From an uncultured Pirellulaceae bacterium (lineage in GTDB: Bacteria > Planctomycetota > Planctomycetia > Pirellulales > Pirellulaceae), in assembly GCA_937941455.1 (NCBI GenBank), contig CALDHM010000030.1, forward strand, positions 1 to 34,297: 34,297 nucleotides of DNA, read 5' to 3'. Each line of letters begins with the position of its first letter. Position 1 is the stretch's first letter. The notes beneath the pieces are model-generated. The model was not told the origin of the DNA. It ran no database searches and saw nothing but the letters and a program-made list of their open reading frames with translations. Positions 6,854 to 14,679 of the stretch are shown here, one piece after another. A program made the translations under genes and the position numbers.

Positions 6854-9448
6854 TTGGCGATGGTGGCCAACCAAACTCAGAATGGACTCATGAGCACAAA
6901 AGAAACCGCCCGCGAACTGTTTTCGCTTGACTGCAATCGGCTAGACGATCCGCGTCTGATCAATTTTCATGAATTAGAGCAACACGCGGGCCGGATCTTT
7001 CGTTGGTCGGAACCGGTCTCGATGATTCGGTTGCCCTTAGCCCCGGGTCATTTTCGGATCGTGCTGGATACCGGGGGTTTACGCGGCAGCAATGCCGATT
7101 TCGCCTATCAACTCCACTGGAACGACTACCTCATTCCCGCATCGGCAATCAAGGTCAGCAATGGGCTGATCGAATTTGTGGTTTCGGCAGGGATGGCATC
7201 GTCGTCCTTTGAACAGCGACTAACCATCAGTTGCAAACCGCTGCATGCAGAGAATGGCCGACGCTTGCTGGGTATGCCGCTGTGCAGCCTGCGAGTTTAT
7301 GAGGTAGATGCCGAGCCGGTCAATCAAATTCTCAACATGGAATTAGCTCGGGCCAACTTGAAAGGGCAAAGGCCCAAGCGTCGCAGGTGGTTCGGGTCGC
7401 GCACACCCGAGCCGTCTTTACCGATTTGGCAGGTCCGAATTCCGCAATCGGAAATCGTTACGCGCGACATCGCCCCGCAGACGCATCCGCATTGCGAGCG
7501 GGTAGTGGTGGCGCCATGTGAGATCAATTCTCGCCATGGCACCGGTCTGTTGATCCAATATTTGATCAAGGATTTTCGCGATGTTGCCACCGTCAACTCG
7601 CTCCGTTGCTACAACGATGATCGCGTTGCGTCACGCGTCCATCATTGCTTGCCCAAGCACAACATGAGCCGGGCGGGGATTTACGACCAAGTCTATACTT
7701 GGTTTGGCGCCGCCCCCCCCTCGCGGGCTTATGTGGTGCCGTACTTCAAGTCGGATTTGTTGGTCGCCTTGGCATTGCGGGATCTTTTTTCGGTGAAGAT
7801 TTTCCTGCATATCATGGATGACAACTGCTTGTATGGTCAGGAGATTCCCACGCCGCTGTTGGCCGAAGCGTTGGACAAGTCAGATTTTGTCGCCGTGATT
7901 TCGCCGGAAATGCGGCAGGCTTACGAGCAGATGTTCGGCAAGCGGATGTGGTTGCTCCCGCCGATCGTTCCGGATCGCTTGATTCCCGAGGGGCTGATTG
8001 CAACAATCGACCAGCGTGAAACACCGCGCGAGAGAGTCCCTGAGATGCGGAAAACGTTGGGGCAGAAACTACGCGCCACCTGGAAAACGCTGCGTCATTG
8101 GGGGCAGTCAGCGAACGCCGTGACGGTCACCCCGCCTCGAGGTATTCTGATCGGTAACGTTTGGGATCGGGTTTGGCTCGATCGCTTGCGGAAGACGATT
8201 CGAGAAAGTGGTTTGCAATTGGATTGGTACAGCAATAATCCCGAGGCGGTCTGGCTCAAAGACTCCATTACGGATCTGGCGTCGGACGGCATTCATTTGC
8301 ACGATCCCTTGTGGGGCCAAGATTTGGTGAACGAACTGCGGTGTCGGCCTTATGCCATCATGCCAACCAGCGAGTTGGATGGTCGCGGCGAGAAGGAAAG
8401 TATCGCCCGGCTGAGTTTGCCAAGCCGAGTTCCGTTCATGATCGCAACCGCGCAAATTCCGCTGATCGCCGTGGGGAGTCCAGAGACTGCCGCAGCGAAA
8501 TTCATCGATCGCTTCGAGTTGGGGGCGACGGTGCCTTACTCGGGTAGCCATCTGCGCGAGGCGGTACAGCAGATTTGCCAGACCGATCGGCAAATGGCGA
8601 TTCGCCAACGAGCGGCCCAAATTGCACAATCGTTCAAGGCCGACGACGTCGGCAACTGGGCTTGGAAATCGTTGGAGCGCGGCGAGCCGATCGATCAGCG
8701 CTTCGAAGCGCTATTCCCCCCACGGCCCGGTGATTTCGCCTGTTTCTTCGACCCCAATCCACCGCCGCAGGTGCATTGGAGTTTTCGCGACACATGGCTC
8801 ATGCTCAATCGCCTAAAGCTGCAGAATTTCTATCCCCAACTTGTGATCGACGTCGGCGCGTCGACGGGAGTGTGGTCGTGGACGGCCGCCTCGGTGTTTC
8901 CTAAAGCTAAGTTTGTGATGGTGGACCCGATGATGTCCCGTTACGACCAAAACGCAAGAAACTACTATTTGCGGGCGTTCTCGGAGGTTGAGTTGGTGGA
9001 GGCCGCTCTGAGCGATACTTGCGGCGAGACGGAGATCCTGGTTTCCAACGACTTGTACGGTACCTCGCTGCTGAAGGTCGATGAAAAAACGAGAAAATCC
9101 AACGTGGCGACGGTTGAAGTATTAACCCTCGACGAGTTGGCTCGCCGCCGCAACTTGACGGGGCGAACCTTGCTAAAAATCGATGTTCAGTACGCCGAGC
9201 ATTTAGTGCTGGCCGGAGGCAAACAATTCGTCAAGGAGCAAGTGGATGCAGTCATTCTCGAGTTGACGATCGAGCGAGAGCATCCCCAAGCGAAAACCTA
9301 CCGCGAAATGTTGGACTACATGGAGGAACTCGGATTCGCGATGGTGGACGAAATGCAAGGCTGGCGCGATCCGGTAACAGGTCGCTTGGAGCAGAAAGAT
9401 ACATTGTTTATCCGCAAGGATCTGAACCGAGCCCGCAAGGCAGCCTAA
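6854..9448 (+). CDS. Glycosyltransferase fused to FkbM-family methyltransferase, with N-terminal accessory domain
   Basis: An 864-residue multidomain protein. (1) Residues ~45-145 form a beta-rich domain with FRWSEP (49-54), APGH (63-66) and IPASAI; the same motifs recur in the C-terminus of the next gene. (2) Residues ~220-610 look like a GT-B glycosyltransferase: SRHGTGLL, VVPYFKSDLLVAL, HIMDDNCLYGQEIP, VAVISPEMRQAY and a late GILIGNVWDRVW segment; the exact GT family is uncertain. (3) Residues ~655-860 are an FkbM-type SAM-dependent O-methyltransferase with the SAM motif IDVGASTGVWSW (from 665), VDPMMSRYDQNARNYY, EAALSD and KIDVQYAE (D777), where FkbM proteins usually have Gly in place of Tyr. 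Start: TTG at 6854, 11 nt after GGAGG; an ATG at 6860 is also possible. The sulfotransferase gene follows after 16 nt. Likely builds and O-methylates a surface glycan in the cytoplasm. Confidence 0.78.
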   Translation: MAMVANQTQNGLMSTKETARELFSLDCNRLDDPRLINFHELEQHAGRIFRWSEPVSMIRLPLAPGHFRIVLDTGGLRGSNADFAYQLHWNDYLIPASAIKVSNGLIEFVVSAGMASSSFEQRLTISCKPLHAENGRRLLGMPLCSLRVYEVDAEPVNQILNMELARANLKGQRPKRRRWFGSRTPEPSLPIWQVRIPQSEIVTRDIAPQTHPHCERVVVAPCEINSRHGTGLLIQYLIKDFRDVATVNSLRCYNDDRVASRVHHCLPKHNMSRAGIYDQVYTWFGAAPPSRAYVVPYFKSDLLVALALRDLFSVKIFLHIMDDNCLYGQEIPTPLLAEALDKSDFVAVISPEMRQAYEQMFGKRMWLLPPIVPDRLIPEGLIATIDQRETPRERVPEMRKTLGQKLRATWKTLRHWGQSANAVTVTPPRGILIGNVWDRVWLDRLRKTIRESGLQLDWYSNNPEAVWLKDSITDLASDGIHLHDPLWGQDLVNELRCRPYAIMPTSELDGRGEKESIARLSLPSRVPFMIATAQIPLIAVGSPETAAAKFIDRFELGATVPYSGSHLREAVQQICQTDRQMAIRQRAAQIAQSFKADDVGNWAWKSLERGEPIDQRFEALFPPRPGDFACFFDPNPPPQVHWSFRDTWLMLNRLKLQNFYPQLVIDVGASTGVWSWTAASVFPKAKFVMVDPMMSRYDQNARNYYLRAFSEVELVEAALSDTCGETEILVSNDLYGTSLLKVDEKTRKSNVATVEVLTLDELARRRNLTGRTLLKIDVQYAEHLVLAGGKQFVKEQVDAVILELTIEREHPQAKTYREMLDYMEELGFAMVDEMQGWRDPVTGRLEQKDTLFIRKDLNRARKAA

Positions 9449-9464
9449 GTCCCCGCTAACGATC

Positions 9465-10895
9465 ATGATTATTCGTTCGTTCGAATCCTACCATTCCTTT
9501 GCTGATGCTGCGCTCGAGTGCGGTTCGGACGAGCCGCGTCTCTATTTTCTGCACATCCCGAAAACGGCGGGCACAAGCGTGCGGCATTGGTTGATGGACC
9601 GGTTCGCTCACGATGATTTGTTGCCCTGCGATGTGATCGAAGAGTTGGAAAAACGAGCGCCTGAGGAGTTCCCCAAATACCGATTGATCAGTGGTCATTT
9701 CGGCTGGAATATCGAGAAGTATTATCCAGAACCCTTGAATGTCGTGACTTGGCTGCGCAATCCAATCAAGCGACTTCGTTCGAATTTCGCCTACATCCGC
9801 GAGAATGTCGACTATCTGTCGCAGATCGCTGCTAACCTCGGTTGCCATAATTGGATCGAGTATTACCAGCTCTGTGTCAGCCATGCCGATCACGAGATTC
9901 TTGAAGACCCGAATTATTTGGGATTCAGCGATAATCTGCAAACGCGTTATTTATCGGGTATCTTCCCGCAATTGGAACCGATTGAATTGGACGAGGCGAT
10001 TCTCGAGCGGGCCATCTCCAACCTTGAGCAGTTGTCATTCGTGGGGATTTGCGAGTGGATGGACGCGTCCATCGATTTAGCTTGCCTCGAATTTCAAGAG
10101 AATCATCGACCGCTGACAGCCTGGCACAATCCGACGAAACGCTCGATTACGTCGCACGGTCCCAAACAAGAAGAGGACGCAGCCATCGCCGCCAGCGAGC
10201 GTTTCGACATGCGTCTCTATGAGCATGCTTGCAAGCTCTTCGAACAGCGGATTGAGAAAATTCGCGAACTGTTACCGAGTTGCTATCGCGGGGAGTCTGC
10301 GAGCCAATTCCTGAGTGACTATCGCGACCCGAATCGGCTGGAGCAGATTCGCCTAGCGATCGATGAACAATTCCAAGCAAGAAACAATCCCAAGATCCGC
10401 CGGGAACGCGGAATTTTAGATTTTCGGCACCCGATCTACCAGAGTGGTTGGAATAGCCGCTCAGCCTTGGGGGATGGTAAGACGATCATTCGTTGGGCGG
10501 GTCCCAAGCGGCGTAGTCGAGTTTTTTTCCCCTTCGCACCGGGACACGATTATCGGGTCGAATTCACGATTCGCGTGCTGGCGAATTACCATTTTGTAAA
10601 AACGATGCAGATTTTTTCTGGGCCGTGGCGTCTTCAGCATGAATACGAGGAACTGCCGCGCCGAGAAAACTGTTTCCGTCAGTATCAAGTGAACTTCGTC
10701 GTGCCTGCCAGCGCGATCGATCCTCGAAGATTCATGACCGAGATCGTGTTCGAGGTCGATGGAGAATTGGTTGAATTGGGCTCAGGCAGCGGCATGCTAG
10801 GAAGTTTCGCCACGGACGCATTTCGATTTGCGGCGATCCGTGACGGTGCTAGGGCGCGGGAGCCCGGCTTGACGCAACCCGTTTCCGAGTCCTAA
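9465..10895 (+). CDS. Sulfotransferase (family 2-like) with C-terminal accessory domain
   Basis: A PAPS-dependent sulfotransferase, probably sulfating a carbohydrate. Residues ~25-280 carry the 5'-phosphosulfate loop HIPKTAGTSVRHWL (30-43, K33) and the 3'-phosphate motif VVTWLRNPIKRLRSNF (93-108, R98 and S106). GHFGW lies between them, as in eukaryote-like family 2 carbohydrate sulfotransferases. Residues ~310-476 form a separate beta-rich domain with IIRWAGP, FAPGHDYRV and VVPASAI. These match, in the same order, the N-terminal domain of the preceding glycosyltransferase/methyltransferase. The start is ATG at 9465, 16 nt after the upstream stop; the ABC exporter follows after 66 nt. Co-transcription is likely. 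The target sugar cannot be read from the sequence. Confidence 0.83.
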   Translation: MIIRSFESYHSFADAALECGSDEPRLYFLHIPKTAGTSVRHWLMDRFAHDDLLPCDVIEELEKRAPEEFPKYRLISGHFGWNIEKYYPEPLNVVTWLRNPIKRLRSNFAYIRENVDYLSQIAANLGCHNWIEYYQLCVSHADHEILEDPNYLGFSDNLQTRYLSGIFPQLEPIELDEAILERAISNLEQLSFVGICEWMDASIDLACLEFQENHRPLTAWHNPTKRSITSHGPKQEEDAAIAASERFDMRLYEHACKLFEQRIEKIRELLPSCYRGESASQFLSDYRDPNRLEQIRLAIDEQFQARNNPKIRRERGILDFRHPIYQSGWNSRSALGDGKTIIRWAGPKRRSRVFFPFAPGHDYRVEFTIRVLANYHFVKTMQIFSGPWRLQHEYEELPRRENCFRQYQVNFVVPASAIDPRRFMTEIVFEVDGELVELGSGSGMLGSFATDAFRFAAIRDGARAREPGLTQPVSES

Positions 10896-10961
10896 CGCGA
10901 TCGCTGACTCGCAGTTTCGGCCCCGCTCCAGAACGATTCGCCCAGTCATATCAGCAGTTCC

Positions 10962-12944
10962 ATGAAGCCATTTTTTCGAATTGTTATCCATGCACTTCGT
11001 TACAAGTGGTCGATTGCGGGAGCGACTCTCGCTTCGTTCCTGATCGCGGTGCTGTGGGGAGCCAGTATGTCGACGATCTATCCGGTCGTCGAGATCGTTC
11101 TCGATGGTCAGACCGGCAGCACTTGGGTGAATCGAGAAATCAGCAAGGCCGAGAAAACCATCGCCGATTTGACGGCCGAAGTCCAGCGGCTTCGTGATGC
11201 GCAGGCGACCTTGCAGGGAGTCGAGCTGGTCCGCAATCAAACGAGCTTCGACCGGATCACCAACCGCATCGGGGCCGAGCAACGGGCCTTGGATTGGTAC
11301 CGCTGGGTCCAGCCCTGGATGGATCAATACTCGCCGGCGACCCCATTTCAAACCTTGCTGGTAGCCCTGGCATGGCTGGTGGTTACGTCATTGATTAAGG
11401 GAATCCTGCTGATCATCAGCACCTACCTGGTAGCTCGCGTTGCGAATCGGACCGTGGCCGATTTGCGTCGGGTCTATTACCGCAAGGCTCTGGAGATGGA
11501 CCAGCATCGTATCGACACGTTGGGAACGTCGAACATGATGACCCATCTGTCCCACAATATGCTAATGATCAGCGCAGGTTTGCAGGCGTTCTATGGCCGG
11601 ATGATTCGCGAACCCCTCAAAATGATTGCCTGCCTGGCCTGGGCTGCCTGGATATCCTTCCCTTTGCTGTTGATTTCTTTGGCTTCCTTGCCCCTCGGCG
11701 CCTATGTCATACGCCGATTGACGAAAAGCATGAAGCGGTCGACGGCTCGCGAAATCGAAGGCATGTCTCATATTTTCCAAACTCTGATGGAAACGCTCGG
11801 GGCTCTGAAAACGGTCCGAATTTTCAATCGCGAAACGTCCGAACGAAAACGCTTCAAGAGCAATGCCCAAAGCCTCTACCGCATCTCGCAAAAGATCGCC
11901 TTCTATGACTCTCTGATTCGTCCGATCACTGAATTGCTCAGTATCGTGGCGATCGCCATGGCGATTCTAGTCGGTGCTTATCTGGTGTTGAACCAGGAGA
12001 CCCATCTGTTCAATATCAAAATGTCGGATCGCCCGCTGTCGCCCGGTCAACTTTTGCTCTTTTTCACGATGTTGGCTGGAGCTAGCGATCCGGCCCGCAA
12101 GATGAGCGAGGTGATCAATCAGCTGATTCGCGGCGGCATGGTCGCCGAGAGCCTCTTCAATACTTACGATGTCGCACCGGAAATCGTGGCTCGTAAACCG
12201 CACCAGCCTGTGCCAGAGCATTGCCGCTCGATCGAGTTCCGGCAGGTGACGTATGGCTATAACCACAAGCAGCCTGTCGTTCGTGATGTCTCCTTCGAAG
12301 TTCCCTTTGGCCAAGCCATCGCACTCGTCGGCGGCAATGGTTGCGGCAAGTCGACGCTAATGAATTTGCTGGCGAGGTTCTACGAAGTACAACAGGGAGC
12401 GATCCTGATCGACGGCGTCGACATTCGCGACATCAATCCTCGCAAATTGAGACGTCAGATAGCTTGGGTCACTCAAGACGCTTGCCTTTTCAAGGGGACG
12501 ATCTGGCAAAACATTGCCTACGGTTCGAAGCATGCCACCGCGGATGAGATCCAAGCTGCCGCAGACTTGGCCATGGTGACATCGTTCGCCAAGAATCTAC
12601 CGAAAGGATTCGAAACACAGGTCGGGGACAACGGTCGGCTGTTGTCCTCGGGACAGCGGCAGCGAGTCGCTCTCGCCCGGGCCATCCTTGCCGATCCGCG
12701 CATCTTAATCCTCGATGAGGCGACGAGCCAAATCGATGGTCAAACAGAAACTGTTTTGCACGAGGGACTGGCTCAATTCATTCAGTCCCGCACGACCTTT
12801 GTCGTGACGCATCGGGTCAGTTCGCTGAAGCTGGCCGACCGTGTGTTGATCATGGATGCGGGCCGGGTGATTTTTGATGGCACAACCGACGAAGCCCGTC
12901 GCGAATCCGAGACCTTTCGGTTTCTTTTTCACAAGGCGGCTTAG
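10962..12944 (+). CDS. ABC exporter (fused TMD-NBD, MsbA-like) with long coiled-coil loop
   Basis: A half-transporter of the ABC exporter type that would act as a homodimer in the inner membrane. The NBD shows Walker A VGGNGCGKST (456-465), signature LSSGQRQR (561-568, with Ser for the usual first Gly), Walker B ILILDEATS and a switch His in VVTHR. The membrane domain spans about 15-390. Between TM1 (about 15-45) and TM2 (about 130-156) lies an ~80-residue loop rich in E, K, Q and R (REISKAEKTIADLTAEVQRL...), predicted to form a coiled coil outside the membrane; typical MsbA-like exporters have only a short loop there. At 660 residues it is longer than the ~580 usual for MsbA. Sitting last in the glycan cluster, it may flip a lipid-linked glycan or lipid A; this is inference. 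Confidence 0.88.
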   Translation: MKPFFRIVIHALRYKWSIAGATLASFLIAVLWGASMSTIYPVVEIVLDGQTGSTWVNREISKAEKTIADLTAEVQRLRDAQATLQGVELVRNQTSFDRITNRIGAEQRALDWYRWVQPWMDQYSPATPFQTLLVALAWLVVTSLIKGILLIISTYLVARVANRTVADLRRVYYRKALEMDQHRIDTLGTSNMMTHLSHNMLMISAGLQAFYGRMIREPLKMIACLAWAAWISFPLLLISLASLPLGAYVIRRLTKSMKRSTAREIEGMSHIFQTLMETLGALKTVRIFNRETSERKRFKSNAQSLYRISQKIAFYDSLIRPITELLSIVAIAMAILVGAYLVLNQETHLFNIKMSDRPLSPGQLLLFFTMLAGASDPARKMSEVINQLIRGGMVAESLFNTYDVAPEIVARKPHQPVPEHCRSIEFRQVTYGYNHKQPVVRDVSFEVPFGQAIALVGGNGCGKSTLMNLLARFYEVQQGAILIDGVDIRDINPRKLRRQIAWVTQDACLFKGTIWQNIAYGSKHATADEIQAAADLAMVTSFAKNLPKGFETQVGDNGRLLSSGQRQRVALARAILADPRILILDEATSQIDGQTETVLHEGLAQFIQSRTTFVVTHRVSSLKLADRVLIMDAGRVIFDGTTDEARRESETFRFLFHKAA

Positions 12945-13169
12945 CATCGCCGCCGTTGTGAAATGTCCAGAAAAACGCCGAAAACTGGGCCGCAACCAAG
13001 CGCAGCCGCGGTTTGGGGGCATCGGCGAAAAAGCCGCGAAATGGCCGAAAAACTGCGGCGTTTTAGCGGCGGGTTGAGCATGATGCCAAGCGGTAGTTAT
13101 CATGGGGCCTTTCATTGGTAGCGTCTCGGCAACCCGAGCGTATCGTCAGATCTCATCCAGGAGAAAACA
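12945..13169. other. Leader region upstream of metK
   Basis: 225 nt, GC-rich, with two similar stretches (GCCGAAAACTGGG near 12978 and GGCCGAAAAACTGCGG near 13042) and a small hairpin CTCGG (13125-13129)-CAAC-CCGAG (13134-13138) about 20 nt before the ribosome binding site. It does not match the SAM riboswitch classes whose core sequences I can recall. The hairpin may be part of a leader structure, but no regulator is identified. Confidence 0.3.
13159..13163 (+). promoter_or_regulatory. Ribosome binding site fixing the GTG start of metK
   Basis: AGGAG lies 6 nt before the GTG at 13170-13172, giving a protein that starts [19 protein letters not shown] as expected for MetK. Confidence 0.8.
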
Positions 13170-14429
13170 GTGTCCAGCGGCAATTATTTGTTTACGAGTG
13201 AATCCGTCAGTATGGGTCACCCCGACAAGGTGAGTGATCAGATCAGCGATGCCGTGCTTGATTTCTGTTTGAAACACGACCCGTTCAGCCGAGTTGCTTG
13301 CGAAACGCTGGTCACGACCGACACGGTGGTTGTCGCCGGTGAAATCACGACCAAAGCCCCGTTGACGCGGCAAGCCATCGACAAGCTCGTCCGCGAGGTC
13401 GTGACCGACATCGGTTACGTGGGGCGGACCGAACAGGAGAAGGATGAAATCGGTTTCACCGCCGATCGCATTCAAGTCAACTGCCTGATCCATGCGCAAT
13501 CGCCGCACATCAGCCAAGGGGTCGATACAGGCGGGGCAGGGGACCAGGGGATGATGTTCGGATTCGCTTGCGATGAAACCAAGAGTCTGATGCCCCTGCC
13601 GATTCACTTGTCGCATCGCTTGCTCGAACACCATGCCCATTTGCGAAAGTCGAAAAAATTGGAGTGGTTGCGCCCGGATGCCAAAAGTCAAGTCACCGTC
13701 GAGTACAACGCCGATGGCACTCCGAACCGAATCCACACCGTGGTCTTGAGCACGCAGCATGACCAAACCGTCATGAAAAAGCTGAAGGGGCAAGACTACT
13801 TCACGGATGAAGCTCGCGACGAAATCATCGACAAAATCATTCGGCCAGTGCTGGAGAAGGAGCGGAAGGACCTGATCAAGGGTGACTTGGTTGTGATTTC
13901 GCCGGGGCGTAAAGCGAAACTGAAAGCCTCCGACATTCCCTGCCATATCAATCCTACCGGGTGCTTCCTGGTCGGCGGTCCGCACGGCGACTGCGGCTTG
14001 ACCGGGCGCAAGATCATCGTCGACACTTACGGCGGTCGCGGCCGACACGGTGGGGGTGCATTCAGCGGCAAGGACGCGACGAAGGTCGATCGTTCGGCGG
14101 CCTACATGTGCCGCTATATCGCGAAGAATATCGTGGCGGCCGGCCTGGCGAGCCGCTGCGAAGTTCAACTAAGCTACGCCATCGGCTATCCCGATCCACT
14201 CAACATCTGGGTCAACACCGAGGGGACCGCCAAGGTCTCGGAATCGATTCTGGTCGATCTCATCCGCAACAACTTCGACCTGACTCCGAAGGGGATCATC
14301 GAGACGTTGAAGCTGCGTCGTCCGATCTTCCGCCAAACAGCTCACGGTGGCCATTTCGGACGAGAAGGCGCCGATTTCACTTGGGAAAATACGGCTATGG
14401 CCAAGAAATTGGCGGCCCAGGTCAAATAG
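13170..14429 (+). CDS. metK: S-adenosylmethionine synthetase
   Basis: Makes S-adenosylmethionine from methionine and ATP in the cytosol. The three-domain MAT signatures are all present: [21 protein letters not shown] (from residue 11, with the ATP-binding His of GHPDK), [13 protein letters not shown] (121-133) and [17 protein letters not shown] (about 292-308). At 419 residues it is slightly longer than the usual ~385-400. The extra residues fall in the middle, where ...[18 protein letters not shown]... is followed by a lysine-rich stretch before INPTGCF; most MetK proteins read NPTGRF here. GTG start with a good Shine-Dalgarno; followed by an intrinsic terminator, so the transcript probably ends here. 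It supplies the methyl donor for the nearby FkbM domain among many other reactions. Confidence 0.97.
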   Translation: MSSGNYLFTSESVSMGHPDKVSDQISDAVLDFCLKHDPFSRVACETLVTTDTVVVAGEITTKAPLTRQAIDKLVREVVTDIGYVGRTEQEKDEIGFTADRIQVNCLIHAQSPHISQGVDTGGAGDQGMMFGFACDETKSLMPLPIHLSHRLLEHHAHLRKSKKLEWLRPDAKSQVTVEYNADGTPNRIHTVVLSTQHDQTVMKKLKGQDYFTDEARDEIIDKIIRPVLEKERKDLIKGDLVVISPGRKAKLKASDIPCHINPTGCFLVGGPHGDCGLTGRKIIVDTYGGRGRHGGGAFSGKDATKVDRSAAYMCRYIAKNIVAAGLASRCEVQLSYAIGYPDPLNIWVNTEGTAKVSESILVDLIRNNFDLTPKGIIETLKLRRPIFRQTAHGGHFGREGADFTWENTAMAKKLAAQVK

Positions 14430-14456
14430 AGCCGTCCAGTTGTTTCGTTTAATTAC

Positions 14457-14491
14457 AGCGCGGCCCCCATCCCGGTAGCCGTGCTTTTTTT
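14457..14491 (+). terminator. Rho-independent terminator after metK
   Basis: Stem AGCGCGGC (14457-14464) pairs with GCCGTGCT (14478-14485) with one G-U pair, followed by a run of seven T (14485-14491). It lies 28 nt after the metK stop. Confidence 0.82.
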
Positions 14492-14679
14492 ATGGCCTGA
14501 GCGAGTTGCTCGCAGCCGGTTGTGCTGTTAGCCGTCTGCATTGAGATTTCATGAGGAAGGGCCAATCTGGTATTGGGAGAAAACTTGATCTTCGGGTAAT
14601 CTGAAGGGGTCGTCTGATCCTGCACGAGGGTTGCTGGGTCGCTCTCGGAATAATTCGATCCCCGATATCGCCGTCGATT

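Noticed and set aside
12945-13169. SAM riboswitch upstream of metK
   Set aside because: A small hairpin is present, but the conserved cores of SAM-I, SAM-II or SAH riboswitches as I know them were not found.
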